A stretch of 64,000 nt of DNA from Rhynchonema sp. JSB1_4 (taxonomy: Eukaryota; Nematoda; Chromadorea; Monhysterida; Xyalidae). The position numbers and the translations under genes were made by a program. Shown piece after piece: positions 46,101-59,804 of the stretch (its first letter is position 1; each line of letters starts with the position of its first letter). The DNA lies in NCBI GenBank assembly GCA_030248065.1, contig JASAMV010002918.1, forward strand, positions 21,699-85,698, in the 5' to 3' direction. The notes beneath the pieces were generated by a model. It was not told the origin of the DNA. It saw nothing but the letters and a program-made list of their open reading frames with translations, and did no database searches.

Positions 46101-49100
46101 TGTAGGCATTTTGATAAAAGTCTTAACTCTAAAAATCGAAGATTAAAATATTGACTCAACACCAACTTTTCATTGTACGTGTCATTTTCGTTGCCGTACC
46201 ATTTCAGTCGTTCGTACACGGGTGCAACCAGATCATGCGCGAAAGTCTGCAACCTTGTATCATTGTTTTTGTCCTTGTCAAAAAACTTGCAAAAAGTAAG
46301 CAAGCACCAAACCTCCATAACCGGCAGCAGCTCCGGTGCACCTTGCTTTATGATGACGCTGATGATGCCAATGTTGGCGCAGGCAGACATCCATGGATCG
46401 ACTCGTGTTTCAAATTTCTGCATCATGCCTCTTGTATTAGTGTATGATTGCACGATACAAGAAATAAATGGTCAAAATTTTTGTGCACACCAGATAATTC
46501 CTTAGCAGCGCGAAGACAATTTCATACGAGATATGACCGTGGTAAGCCAGCTGCATGGCGTTTTCAACCAGCATGTTGCGGTCGGACACTTGGAAGAACT
46601 GTAATAAGTGGATACACATGTTCGAACAGTGATACAAGAGAAAAATTTTGACACAAACTTGTGACCTCGTGATCTTTTCCAAGTTGCTCGATTAATTTCA
46701 TCCATTGCTCTTCCGAATACAAAACACGATAAAAACCCGTCTGTGCACCATTGTACAGCATCAGATCGTAAGTTCGTGGCGTGTCAACTGGAACAAAATT
46801 TCAAGAACGTGTAGATTTGCAAATTTTATTTACTGAGTGCTTTATGCGAAGTCAGCTGGTACACCGATGTTGCATGTCATATACATGTTATTACTACATA
46901 CTTGGTCCTTGGTCGACTGTTTGAATTTGGATGTGCAAAGGGTTAACGCACAATTACTTTCTTGCAGCTGTGAACACAGTTGGTCAGCTATTGAAAATTC
47001 GGTATTTCTTTATTTTTCATTGCGGTCATCCCATATCAATACCCACGATAGGGTGAATCAAGCAAAAAAATTTCGCATCCAGTAACTGCGTCGCGTAGCG
47101 TATACCCGTTATTTTCTCGTCATCTAATTGTTTCCAGTCCCGTTCCACAATCCAATTCTTTGGGGTTTTCGTAAATCCGGCTGATTTGATTGGCACTGAC
47201 CAACGTAGTTGGCGGTCAGGGCTTGGACCAAGTCTGCAAAATAAATCAATGTGTTTGGGACTCATTGCTTTGGCGCAAAAGCGAACTTTGGTCGATAACA
47301 TGGGCATTTGCGTGATGGTGACATATATCTTATCATTTTTGATCGAGTGTACATGTGGTGCCAATATGTCAAGAACAAGAAGTATGACATCGACGGTTGA
47401 ATCTGCCTTGACTGAGTGGCCGCTGAGACACCATAGTGATATCAAACTAACTGATGTGATCGGATATTGGTCGCACAATGACTTTATAAGAATTGGTCAA
47501 ATTTTTTTTCCTGAATCGCAAAGCAGGCTAGTGACGGGGCAATGACGTTGCGTTGCGCGACCACACACAAAACACGTAGTAAAGAGAATGTTTCAGACCT
47601 GCGGCACCGTGGTTGATCTGCTATAGATTATTTTCAGCTGAAAATGTTTTGTGAGAATCACAAATAGCACAGTAGTTAAGAGTGACTGAACGTTAAAATC
47701 AGGATTGATTTTGATGAATTCTTATACGGTCATTGTGCGACCAATATGTGACTTGCCTTGGCAGCACGTCAAGGATATTAAGAAATTTACTGGAGCCACT
47801 AATTTCGTTCAGTTTATTAGTCTTTCAGGGAACGTCTTTTACGCTGGGTGAAATTAGTTAAGAAATCAGTATCAGTAAATTTCTATAATATCCTTCATTC
47901 GAAAAAGTCACGTGACCAAGGCAGATCACATCCGATATCCGATCACCAAGTTTGATATCGCTCATATAAAACCTCTCATTCACAAACATGCCGCTGGTGA
48001 ACTGTTGTTGCCTGATTTCACCATTGCTTTCATTCACCAGAATGATCGGGTAGCCCGGTTGCAGCGTCCAACTATCCATCAGCGCTTTTACGTCGCGGTT
48101 CTGTAAATAAAAAATGGAGAAGTATTTTTCAGCTAAAAATTTCTGAATTCTTGAAAAAAAAACTCACTGATACGTTCGACAACGTGGCCCACAGATCGTC
48201 GGTGCGTGCGTTTGAGTACATGAAATCGCGCAGATATTTCTGAAAAAAACCCATAATTTTGGCATCTAAAATTTGACAAAAAGAACAAAAAAAGGTTTCC
48301 GTCGATCGGTGTACTTACTCTGACGCCGATTTTGAACGTGTCAAGTCCAATTGTATCTGCCAGCATGCGTAACAATGAAGCACCCTGAAAAGGTCGATTC
48401 TCCAAATTTTGGTCGAAAATCGCGCTGAAGAAATCCACATAAATCTGAACCTTATTAGCTACGCTCACTGGCTGGTTCCATCTCAAACCATCAAAGAGTG
48501 TTCATGTTTCTAAGTAATGTATTTTGTTTTTTAGTTGTCCGTTTCTATTTGTTTTCATAGTATTGGGTTCAAATTGGACCCAGATCGCGAAGTTCGGATC
48601 CCGAAGGGTTTTTGGATCTTCGATTTCTCGAATTCCGATCCCGAAAATTCCAAAGTATCCCGATCCCGATCCGCAGTTTTTTGGGATCAGAAGTCTTTTA
48701 TTACCATTCATTTTCGTTTTCGTTATTTTGCATTTCTGCGCACTTGCACTTTTGCCCCTACCTGCACAGCTTGTGTGCTCGCACCGTGCGAATAATTATT
48801 GGCCCTTTTAATTATCGTGAATTTGACGACCAACCTTTCCATACGTGACCGAATCGAACACATTGCTGATCTCGTCCGGATGGTACAACTCGGTGCGAAC
48901 TGCATGCGTCGTCTTCCAGGAGTCATCGCGCATCGATGGGAATAGTTCGCGGTTGAGAAACGCGGTGTCCTGCATGTGTGTGTGTGCGTGGGGTAAAATT
49001 AATGGCTAATAGTACTGTCGTCCACTGAGGTCGTCGACTCCCATGTACGGCTTCTGATGCTCGTTTTTTGGGCCAGCTTGAGTTGTTGACATCGAATGTT

Positions 49101-52100
49101 GACCACTCGCGTTGACGACTGTACCACTAGCCAAAGTGTGTATAATTGGGCGGGGCGATGAAAAACTTTGGGCCGGCTCAAAAGTTGCATGTACTGCATG
49201 CATGCGCAAAGTCAAGCATCGCGTTCAATTGCACCGATTTATACACAGAATACCACAACCCTGATTCCTGGAGCAAAATTCCTGAAGCCACACAGTGAAC
49301 GGCGTCTGTGGGCCTGATCAGCTCCAAACACGCCGGAACGGGGGGCTTATTCCAATTTGCCACATTTAGTAAACAAGACGGTCATTGGGTCGCTACAAGT
49401 TTGAGAGCAAGGCACTACGACTTCGACCCCGGTTGAAGAACGTACGGCAAGGGCAAAAAATGAGCGAGCAGAATGAACTGCCTTTGCCTTACCGTTGTCC
49501 GCACAACCAATGCTATATACTGTCGCGTGTTGCTTCAAAGTTGAGTTTGTGACCAAAGTCATCATGCATCATGATACATACAGGTAGACCCAAAGCGCTG
49601 ACACATCCCAGCTCCGTGCAGTGGCATCCAAACTCAGGCCAATAGCTTTGTCATTAAATCAATTCGTCAAATCAAGCAATAATACGTACAGTACACGAGC
49701 CCCAAATGAGCGCGAGAAATACATGTGATTTGACGAAAAGGATTGACGCCGTGATTTGACGACATTACTATAAGCCGAAACTAACGGCATCCCAATCCTT
49801 TGTGTAATGCTCCATGCCAACGTACGACATGTAGGTGGCGAAGCCTTCATTCAGCCAAAGGTCATCCCACCACTCCATTGTTACCATGTTGCCGAACCAC
49901 TGAAATGGACTTTTGTGTCACCTTGTATACTTGCAGAACGTTCTATCCTATCCGTTCTGGACACGAATCAGTCAAACGTGGTCATGTGGATGCCATTTTT
50001 TTATAATACCACTCAGCAATTGATAGACACAGATTAACACGCATGATTCAATTATGAACTCGGTTACGCTCAATTAGGGCTCGCGCGGGAAACTTTTTTG
50101 AAGGACGGGAAAAGTTGGGGAAATTTCCCGTTTTCCCCAAGAGTCCGGGAATTCTTGCGGGAAATGGAAGTTTGGAATTTTGAAGAACGGGAAATGTCGC
50201 GGGAAACGGTTTTCATAAGTTTGAAGTACGGGAAATTGCGGGAAAAGGCCTGTTTCCCGCGGGAAATGCGGGAAAACGGGAAATTTCCCGCGGGAAATGG
50301 CGGTATTTCCCACAGATTTCCCGCACAAAACAGGAATTTCCCTTAAATTTCCCGCTGAAAATAGGAATTTCCCGTAAATTTCCCGCGGAAAACAGATATT
50401 TCCCGTAAATTTGCCGCCCTAGTTTTTTGGTTTGAGAAGTTACTAATGCAATATCTGGCAGCTATAAGCGTTTCTTTGATGTGGATGACAAGTCCTGTTG
50501 TCTGTTGATGTAAACTGGCAATGTAAAAGTAAAAGTGAAGTTGCCCTTTGGGAGATGAACAACAACTGTATAGCAGTATTTACCAAGAACTAGCCGGGAT
50601 CCGTGCCTACGGCCCGGCTACAGCGCCGCGCCCGTGCCGTGCCACCCCTACCCCCGAAGACCCGTTAGCATACCCAAGGCTACCCGTGAAAATTGACCCG
50701 TCCGCACCTCCGAGGGGGCCACAGACAGACAGACATATGTACGTCTTCCTGTTTTAGTAGTGTAGATTCAGGCCTGATCATGCTGAGACACGTTCAAGCG
50801 AGCATTCTGGTTACACACACGTGCCATTCATTGCCGTGAATTTCTTGATTGATCAATTCAGTGCGTGAGCCGCTAATTGTAAGTTGAAAATGCAGTCTAA
50901 GTCAATTGCTCAGAGTTGTGATCCTCATGAACAGGCCTGAAAGAGCCAAAAAAGTCTATTTCCAACCCATACTAAAGAAGAAAATCCAACAAAAGATGAT
51001 CTGATCGCTTCGATTTCCCGTTTCCCGCGGGAAATTTCACGGGAATTACTGACGGGAATTCCCGCGCGGGAAATGGTCGAAGGACGGGAAAAACCGGGAA
51101 ATGGCCGATTTCCCGCGGGAAACTTCCCGCGGGAATTTTCAGGCACTATTTCCCGCGGGAAATGGCACTATCGAAAATATTTCCCGGGAAACGGGGACGG
51201 GAAATTTCCCGCAAATTTCCCTCCCTCCCGCGAAATTCCGCGGGAAAAAAATTTCCCGCGCGAGCCCTACACTCAATTACATTCAATTCAAATCAGGCCC
51301 CTACTCTTATGTTTTCATTTTAGCTGATACGGCAAGCTATCAACACCACCCTAATCAGGATGAGACCTTTAGGAGCACTTCAAGGAAATAATCCTGATTA
51401 GGGAGCGAAATTCCCGTAAACCTTATCCCGTTTGTTTCAGTACGAGAAAGGCGGCTTAGGTTAAATCCGGAAACCGGAATCAGGAAATATTTCCGGATTT
51501 CACATTATTTTTTCAATGCAAAATTTTGCGGAATCCGCAAATATTTCCGGATACCGGAAATGTATCGTGGTTTTGTTTCGAATCTGGCCAAGACAATTTA
51601 AAAACGTCACCGACCATATGTGCAAGTTCGTGACTGACGACCTCTCCAATGTAGACATAACGAGAGATGGTGGTGGATGCTTTGTCGTAAATCAGGTACG
51701 GCGATCTGAACGTGATCAAACCCCAATTCTCCATTGCGCCCGACTGGAAATCCGGAATAGCGATCATGTCTGAAATTATTGATTATTGATTATTTAGTGA
51801 TTGTATTGTTGGATTGACTATGGTTGACTGGAAAGAACGGTAGATCACTTTTGGGCTCTTCGCGAAAGGTCAGTGTCAATGCTTCAAAGCAACGACGACA
51901 CTGACACATCTATATTTTGGATCACGACTTGCGCGAATCATTTACTAGGAGAATTTTCTTTGTACAATATATTTTCAAAATGGTGCTATGATGGAAGATT
52001 ACGCAAAATGGTGGTTATTCTAGCCTTGTCAAGTCGCTTCCCACATTGATGTTGGCATAAGTAGTTGCTGCATTTAAACTTAATGCGGACAGACAAACGT

Positions 52101-55100
52101 GTAGTAAATTCCCAATTTCGTTGCCTCATGCATTTTTACAGACGCAAGAAAACTCCCGTTCGAAGTCGAGGCAGGCAACAAGCACAACACACAGTCAACA
52201 AGCCACGCAGCTGGCTCGTGTGCGTTTCGAATGTTTCAGTCACACAAGCTGTGTGTTTCAGCTGCGTGGCTTGTTCACTGTGTGTTGAGCTTGTTGCCTG
52301 CCTCGACTTCGAACGGGAGTTTCCCTGCGTCTGTAAGAATGCGTGAGGCAACGAAATTAAAAACTTTGTATAGTGTGATCAGTTGACTGATTGAGTCACT
52401 GGCATATGTCACCTGATGGAGTGACAAAAGATAGCATTGCGGAAGTCGGACAAACAAAATTACTCCACCTAAACGTGGAAACATTTATGCATCCATCTGT
52501 TGTTTCATTCATACCATGCAACGATTAAAACCAGCGCGATCAACGATTTGGAATTTCTCCAGGTGCGAAGCAGAATCCAATCATAACCAACCCAGCTTCG
52601 GGAATGACTGCAGATAGGGCATGTCGAAGAATTCGTCGAAAAAGTCCAAGGTTTCGACAGCGATGTTGAGTGCCAGGTGAGTGAACTGAATGGATGATGA
52701 CGGCGCGTAGGTCGTGATCTTTAAAGGGTGTGTCGTACGTAATCTAACCCTCCATTTCTTCGGATGGAAATGAACGCGGGAAAAGCGACGAGTCCCGAAA
52801 TTACTGCATTCACTACATTGCGACTTCACGGTATGTACAGCACTGCTTGTAGTGGCTCACCGTCCTCACTATGCACAGATGTGACGAAACTCGGTTTATG
52901 AGTTTGCACGCAGTGTTGTTACAGCCCAGCAATAAGATCTGCTGGTGGGGCTTTTTGGAGGCAACCAGAGGCGTTCGCACTGACGAGCCCTGGCGCCTCG
53001 GCCTGTCTGCGAAAGCAGGGCGAAACAGACCAACATTACGCACTCAGTACATTCTATGTCGCTTACAGTTGCCATTATGTGGGTCAAGTTCCACAGCCTA
53101 GTCGAAGTGGCATTCTTAGCCTTCTTATCCAAAACAGGAAGAATCGATTCGTTGTCTAAGTACTGTAAGCTTGATATCGACACGTTACCATCAAAATGAC
53201 TGATTTTGCATACAACTAGTATTTGCAGCAGCTTCGATGTAGCTGAAGGGCAAAAAGATACAGTTTTTACGTATACCGGCACTCCATTTCCAGTTACAGC
53301 GGTGACATTGCTATAATCGCAGACAACAAACGCGACCAAGTACGTAGACATGACAACACGCGTTGTTTCGAACGAAGTCAGCAGTTGACCGGTGGGGAGG
53401 AGAATGGAGGGTCCCTGAGAAAAATAGTACCTTGCAGTTGATTTGTCATTCTTTCGAAATTGTGCAACCCATCAAAAACTACCACTGGAAACAACGTTGT
53501 CAGCCCTCAAAGTGCTCTGCATTCAACTATGACTCTGCGAGTAACTAAGGGCGCTTTTAGTCATAGTGGAAAATGGAAAATGGAAATGAAAAAAATATTT
53601 TACATATGTCCAAGTTTTCCATTTCCATTTTTCAGTATGACTAAGGGCATATTGGAAAATGGAAATGAAACAAAACATTTCTGTGCAAAATCTGACCAAT
53701 CAGCGGCCGAGAACTGAGCGGAACAAAAAATGTTTTTGTCACATGTCAAAACACGACACGACTGCTACAGTTTCATTTTCTTTTTTCATTTTCCAGTATG
53801 CCATTAGTCATATTAAAAAATGGAAATGGAAACTTGGACATAGATTACTTTTTTTATTTCCATTTTCGATTTTCCACTATGACCAAGGGCGCACTTAACG
53901 GGAGAACCTGCTAACCTAATCCTGCTGGTGGCTGACTATGCAATTCCAAACCACACATTGCGTGCGCTATTTTTCGCAAAGAAAATGTCTGAAAAACCAC
54001 ACATTGTGTGTGAAAAATCACACACAAATGTCTGAAAAACTACACACACACACACACACACACATGCCACGCAATGAACCGTAAGGTACTAAGGTGCCAC
54101 CTGTTGAGGCATGTTCGACAGCGCCACCGGATAATCGACCGGATGCACAAGGTTAATTGTGTAAAGGGCCTTTTTGTTGGGCTCGTCAAAGCATGGGAAT
54201 GCCATACGCGCGTACGTCGGTTCGAATTTGGTCGTCGCCATGTACCTGATGTGTATTATGTTGTACGAATGAAATATAGGTGATGTTTCAAACTGGTCAA
54301 AGGTGTTTGTTTTTCTGCTTGAAGCCCCAGCGCTTCTAAGTGGTGATTTTGTCGCAAGTGGTCACTCCGACCAAAATTATGAACTACAAGAGCCGAAAAA
54401 AGCTTTTGTGAAAGCGACTTCCTGGATGGACAACTTCCGCAAACTCTACATGCATTTGCGGTACTTCTCCACTTTATCACAGGAAACGAGCATTTTGGTA
54501 AATGTGAAGAACAAAACACCAGAAGGAGAGTTTCGTCTAAAATACAATGGCTGCTCTACCAAGAGCAAAAATTTTGCTCGTTTAATACCAGAATCACACA
54601 ATTTTATCCCACATCAAGCAAAGAGCGATTAATAAAAAATCTCCATGTTTTCGCCCACCTGGTATCATTCCAGTCGTTTGTGTACGCACTACGGTAGAAT
54701 CCGACAAGTGAATTGGTCAACGTAGCTTCAAACGTCAAAGTCAACGTTGCGTTTCCGCCCTCCAGTCTGCGTCCGGTACGCATCACCCAAAATTGGTTGG
54801 GCTCGTTCGTGAAGTTGGTCACTATCGGGACTGACCGGCCGTTTTGGTGAATTGATGTGGACTGAAATGGACCACCTCGGCATTTCAGGCCCGGAAGTTC
54901 AGGCCCGACCTTCTCAGGTCCGGCCGATTCTGGCCCCGCATATTTGACCAATTTATAGGCTTAGGCTTAAGGCTCCAGCCGGGCCTGAATCGGCCGGGCC
55001 TGAACGTGTGCCGAGGGATTGAACCGTCGCTCAATAACTGAAATGTGCTGCCTCGGCAATTAATTTTGCGTGATTTTCGTTCAGGGTCAGCCACTGACGT

Positions 55101-56028
55101 GCCAACAGTTGGCTCCCGTGAATGGAATCGCACCCCCGTTCTGGCTTTGATGCGCATCTTTTCAGTCGGCTCCAACCTTTAGGCTGAGATTATGATTTAT
55201 AGGCCATATGATTGAGTCCTAGATTTAGGCTTCAGTACACGCGTTAAAGCAGACAACCTGAAAATTTTATATTCTATTTATTCTACTCTATTTATTTTAT
55301 TCTATTTATATTCTGTGCCCCTTTTTAACGTGACAGTGTCGCCAAAAGTCGCATAAGAACAACTTAGCCATGGCATGGTGCATTTCTGAAGGCTGGGGCC
55401 CAGGCCTAAATCCAATGAAAATGAAGGCCCACTTTGACCCAAGTGACCCATTTTGCTCCGAACTAGCTGGCACCCACCGTGATGTTCATTCTAGCGACAT
55501 GCAGGTACACATAACTGGTCGGCGCACGTATCTGCATATCGATCACAACTGTGCCACTAAAAGATCGAAAATCATCAGCGGGACCGATGGTTAAGTTATA
55601 GTGCGTCGGCAGGGTGGTGTTGGATAGTCGGTAGTTGGTCCATGGAGAGATCGTGGCGCGCTAAAACACGTAATCCAGGTTCTGTTGTTTTTCAGTGGCA
55701 AAAATTAAGAAAAAAACTGGGGCGAACTTAGGAACCAGGAAATAGTTTGCATGATGCAAAAAAAACAAAACATTTCTGGGCTCCGGAAATATTTCCGGAA
55801 AAGGGAAAACGCAAGAATTTGCATGCAAAAATAATGCGTTTTCCGGAAATATTTCCTGATTCCGGTTTCAGTGTTCAATCTTAGGGTAGTTCGCCCTAAG
55901 TAATCCCCACATGGTCAACGAACCTTAATAACGAACACAAATATGATCTCGACGACGATTAGGGCCAAGACACCGAACACAACCGTGAATGATGCGATCA
56001 GACCGCAGAGTTTCCGATCGCACGTCAT
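43179..56028 (-). CDS. M1-family membrane alanyl aminopeptidase (aminopeptidase N type), 22 exons, 949 aa, complete
   Basis: Zinc ectopeptidase that removes N-terminal residues from peptides at the cell surface. Exons in order: 55924-56028, 55478-55660, 54659-54861, 54101-54245, 53271-53414, 52592-52718, 51615-51769, 49786-49899, 48835-48969, 48319-48384, 48168-48239, 47973-48100, 47106-47233, 46666-46787, 46491-46598, 46313-46417, 46167-46285, 45975-46079, 45741-45902, 45208-45304, 44208-44339, 43179-43373. All phases match, giving 950 codons with the stop. Residues 9-34 form a type II signal anchor after a short cytoplasmic MTCDRK. Family marks: [21 protein letters not shown], the exopeptidase motif GAMENWGL, the zinc site HELAHMW ... 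WLNEGFATY (HExxH-18-E), the catalytic Tyr in [28 protein letters not shown], and the C-terminal ERAP1_C-like helical domain. The usual Gln in HELAHQW is Met. The length is normal for the family. Confidence 0.97.
43417..43660. repeat. Dispersed ~220-bp repeat, copy 1 (in the last aminopeptidase intron)
   Basis: Closely matches 52838-53060, sharing CTCGGTTTATGAGTTT, AATAAGATCTGCTGGTGGGG and GTCTGCGAAAGCAGGGCGAAACAG. A shorter related phrase (GCATTCGCACTGACGATGACCTGGCGCA) is at 43800-43865 and, reversed, at 11510-11570. No coding frame. It lies between the last two exons of the aminopeptidase. Confidence 0.7.
44437..44984. repeat. MITE-like element with ~150-bp terminal inverted repeats (AAAGGGTGTGTCTAACGTCT ends)
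   Basis: The left arm 44437-44600 and the right arm 44820-44984 are reverse complements with few changes; both contain GGACACAAAA / TTTTGTGTCC and AACCCTCAAGATTTCGCGA on the appropriate strand. The core holds no gene. It sits in the aminopeptidase intron between exons 20 and 21. A fragment with the same terminal AAAGGGTGTGTC is at 52722. Confidence 0.85.
45460..45600. repeat. Dispersed CAGGCCCGG repeat, third copy
   Basis: Carries the family core GCCCAGCATATTTGACCCATTTATAGGCTTAGG and ends GGCTCCAGCCGGGCCTGAG. In an aminopeptidase intron. Confidence 0.65.
47465..47747. repeat. MITE-like element, TTGGTCGCACAATGAC family, copy 2
   Basis: Termini TTGGTCGCACAATGACTTTATA and GTCATTGTGCGACCAATATG in inverted orientation, about 280 bp apart. 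In an aminopeptidase intron. Confidence 0.7.
47769..47897. repeat. Small foldback element
   Basis: AAGGATATTAAGAAATTTACTG and its near reverse complement CAGTAAATTTCTATAATATCCTT bracket about 85 bp with further inner pairing (CACTAATTTCGTTCAG...). It lies next to the previous element. Confidence 0.7.
50078..50415. repeat. GGGAAATTTCCCGCGGGAAA palindromic array, first block
   Basis: Dense repeats of GCGGGAAA and its complement TTTCCCGC over about 340 bp, with interspersed A/G-rich spacers. A second block of the same family is at 51012-51270. Both lie in the long intron between aminopeptidase exons 7 and 8. Confidence 0.75.
51012..51270. repeat. GGGAAATTTCCCGCGGGAAA palindromic array, second block
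   Basis: Same motif as 50078-50415, in the same intron. The two blocks begin and end with matching inverted phrases (TCGCGCGGGAAA... at 50089 and ...TTTCCCGCGCGAGCCC at 51255). They may therefore be the two ends of one composite unit of about 1.2 kb spanning 50085-51265. Confidence 0.7.
52121..52357. repeat. Foldback element with ~95-bp arms
   Basis: The arms CGTTGCCTCATGCATTTTTACAGACGC... and the inverted ...GCGTCTGTAAGAATGCGTGAGGCAACG are nearly complementary over about 95 bp around a loop of roughly 40 bp. In the aminopeptidase intron between exons 6 and 7. Confidence 0.85.
52838..53060. repeat. Dispersed ~220-bp repeat, copy 2 (aminopeptidase intron 5)
   Basis: Near copy of 43417-43660 in the same orientation, with several indels. 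Confidence 0.7.
53545..53895. repeat. Foldback element rich in GGAAAATGGAAATG
   Basis: The left end AAGGGCGCTTTTAGTCATAGTGGAAAATGG and the right end CCACTATGACCAAGGGCGC are inverted. Inner copies of GGAAATGGAAACTTGGACATA pair with TATGTCCAAGTTTTCCATTTCC. About 350 bp, in an aminopeptidase intron. Confidence 0.75.
54885..55030. repeat. Dispersed CAGGCCCGG repeat, fourth copy
   Basis: Same core (GGCCCCGCATATTTGACCAATTTATAGGCTTAGG) and the same closing GGCTCCAGCCGGGCCTGAATCGG as 45460 and 19380. It begins about 25 bp upstream of the acceptor of aminopeptidase exon 3. Confidence 0.65.
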
Positions 56029-57834
<1,806 letters not shown>

Positions 57835-58017
57835 AACTTGCTTGCGGTGTACTAAGAAGAAGATATCATTAATTCTTGCTCATTTTAGTTTTGTGGTAGG
57901 ATGGGAAAGTTACAAGCCACAAACGGGACAAACCGTAATACCGTAAAAAGATATGATATTTAAGAACATGAAAGTTCATCAGTGCAACAATATAGTACCG
58001 TCATTCCATTAGTTGTC

Positions 58018-58712
58018 GTCATCAGTGGTTTTTAAAAAAAATTTTTTTTTAAAAATTCGTTCCAAAAGTAAAAAAAAATTTTTATTATTTCAAAATTCGA
58101 AAATTTCTCGATTTTTTTGCTCTGAAAGTGCTATATTTTGCATAAAAATTGCTACTGTTGACATCACCTAACCCTACCATGGGTATATTGGGTGCCATAA
58201 TCGTTGTTTTGTGGCATCTAGACATAGTGCACACACTCGCTGGGTCTCTCATATGACTACACACGTACATGTGACTGAGTGGGCATTTATTTATCCATGC
58301 CCCAGACCCGAAAGGAGTGATTCTATTTTGTATTCACTCTAATTTCACACTATGTGCAGCTTATTTGCATTGGTCGTGTACCTAGACGTCATAATTTCAC
58401 CCAAAATTCCCATCCCGAATATCAGAAAGCCATACCATCATCACACCCGCACCACCTGGGGAAGGGTACGGGTGTGTACCTGACTATGGTTGGTACTTAT
58501 CGACCATTGGATAGCATGGTTTTCGTGTCACCTGTGCTTTATATGCACTTAGAACATATTATGTAACAAAAATACCCCTATTTTGTACTTGAGCACTCAT
58601 TTTTTATCGTGTTGGGCAGATTTTGGCTGGAATAAAAAAAATTTTTAATTAAAAAAATTATTTTTTTAAAAATGGGGTTCGAATAAAGACATTTTTTATT
58701 GATCACTGGTCG
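58018..58712. repeat. A/T-rich block pair (possible foldback element)
   Basis: TTTAAAAAAAATTTTTTTTTAAAAATTCG at 58030-58060 is mirrored by AAAAATTTTTAATTAAAAAAATTATTTTTTTAAAAATGGGG at 58640-58675. GTCGTCATCAGTGG and CACTGGTCGTCATGA flank the two ends. The middle (58140-58560) holds no recognised gene. Confidence 0.5.
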
Positions 58713-59804
58713 TCATGATCACTAAATAGAGCTTGGCGTGTTTACGACAACTTGCAGAAAGATCGACGTCTAACAATGTCTTTTAGCTGGTTTAATCACA
58801 AAAGCTCAGAGCGCAAAGTGCACATGGTCTTGTCATCTGAGCAAACAATTGATAGAATTCTTGATTTCAAACTTTCGAGAAATTTCTTGCGCTTTGGTAA
58901 CCGATTGTGCAATGTAATTGCAATGATCGCGCGCAATAGACTTTTGAGACAACTCCAGCCAATGATGGTTTTGACTTTCCTGTTTTCAAATTCCTGTTTC
59001 CTGTTCCTGATTTTCAAACATTAAATTTTAAACAGTAGTTATGATTGAAAGTAGGGCAGCACGAATTTAGGCTTAAAAATATGTCGCTTGTTTGTATTTG
59101 TTACAGTCATTTTACTGTTGTTCAACATCCAAATTGTTTTTTCCACAGTCATTTTGTTGGGATGAAAAATTTTTAGAGGAAAACACTGAACTTGAAATAT
59201 GGATAAAAACATTTCGTAACATACGGTATACAGAGATGGGCTGACCTTATATTTCAACAAGCGAAGAGTGGACAAGATGGGCTGACCTATGTATGTACAT
59301 ATGTATATAAAGGAAGAGTCGAAACTCCGAGGTAACGCTGCAGTCACACTTCAACAAAGAGTCACAGTGCCAAGTATCTATTGATACACACGCAAAGAAA
59401 CTGTTGCAATGTAAGAGAAGCAAGACATTCATACCACCATTCATCCTGCATATTGAAACATCAACTATCAGTGGCACCGGTGTCTTGTGGACGTGCTTTT
59501 TGCACAAAGATGATAGATGAATAACGATGCGATTTAGCCTTGTTGACACGCATTGCGTTAGATTTGTGGGTGCAGTTTCGGCCCATAATAACAGACGGCA
59601 ATGACGCCGTTGGGCTTTGACAAAAGTGCCACGGTTGTTGACCACCACAACGGAAATGCTCAAGCCCGACCTTGTACAGGTTTGCCTGAAACATAAACGA
59701 TCACAGGTCTCTCTTGATGCAAGTGCACACTAGTATCTGGTGGACACTGTGCCCACAAGGCCAAGAAGTCGTGTCAGCTAATCACTACGGTATCACACAC
59801 CTTG

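Noticed and set aside
59247..59694. Minus-strand frames with VVVVNNRGTFVKAQRR and neighbouring open stretches downstream of the receptor stop
   Set aside because: No recognised domain, no consistent splice sites, and overlapping frames are equally open.
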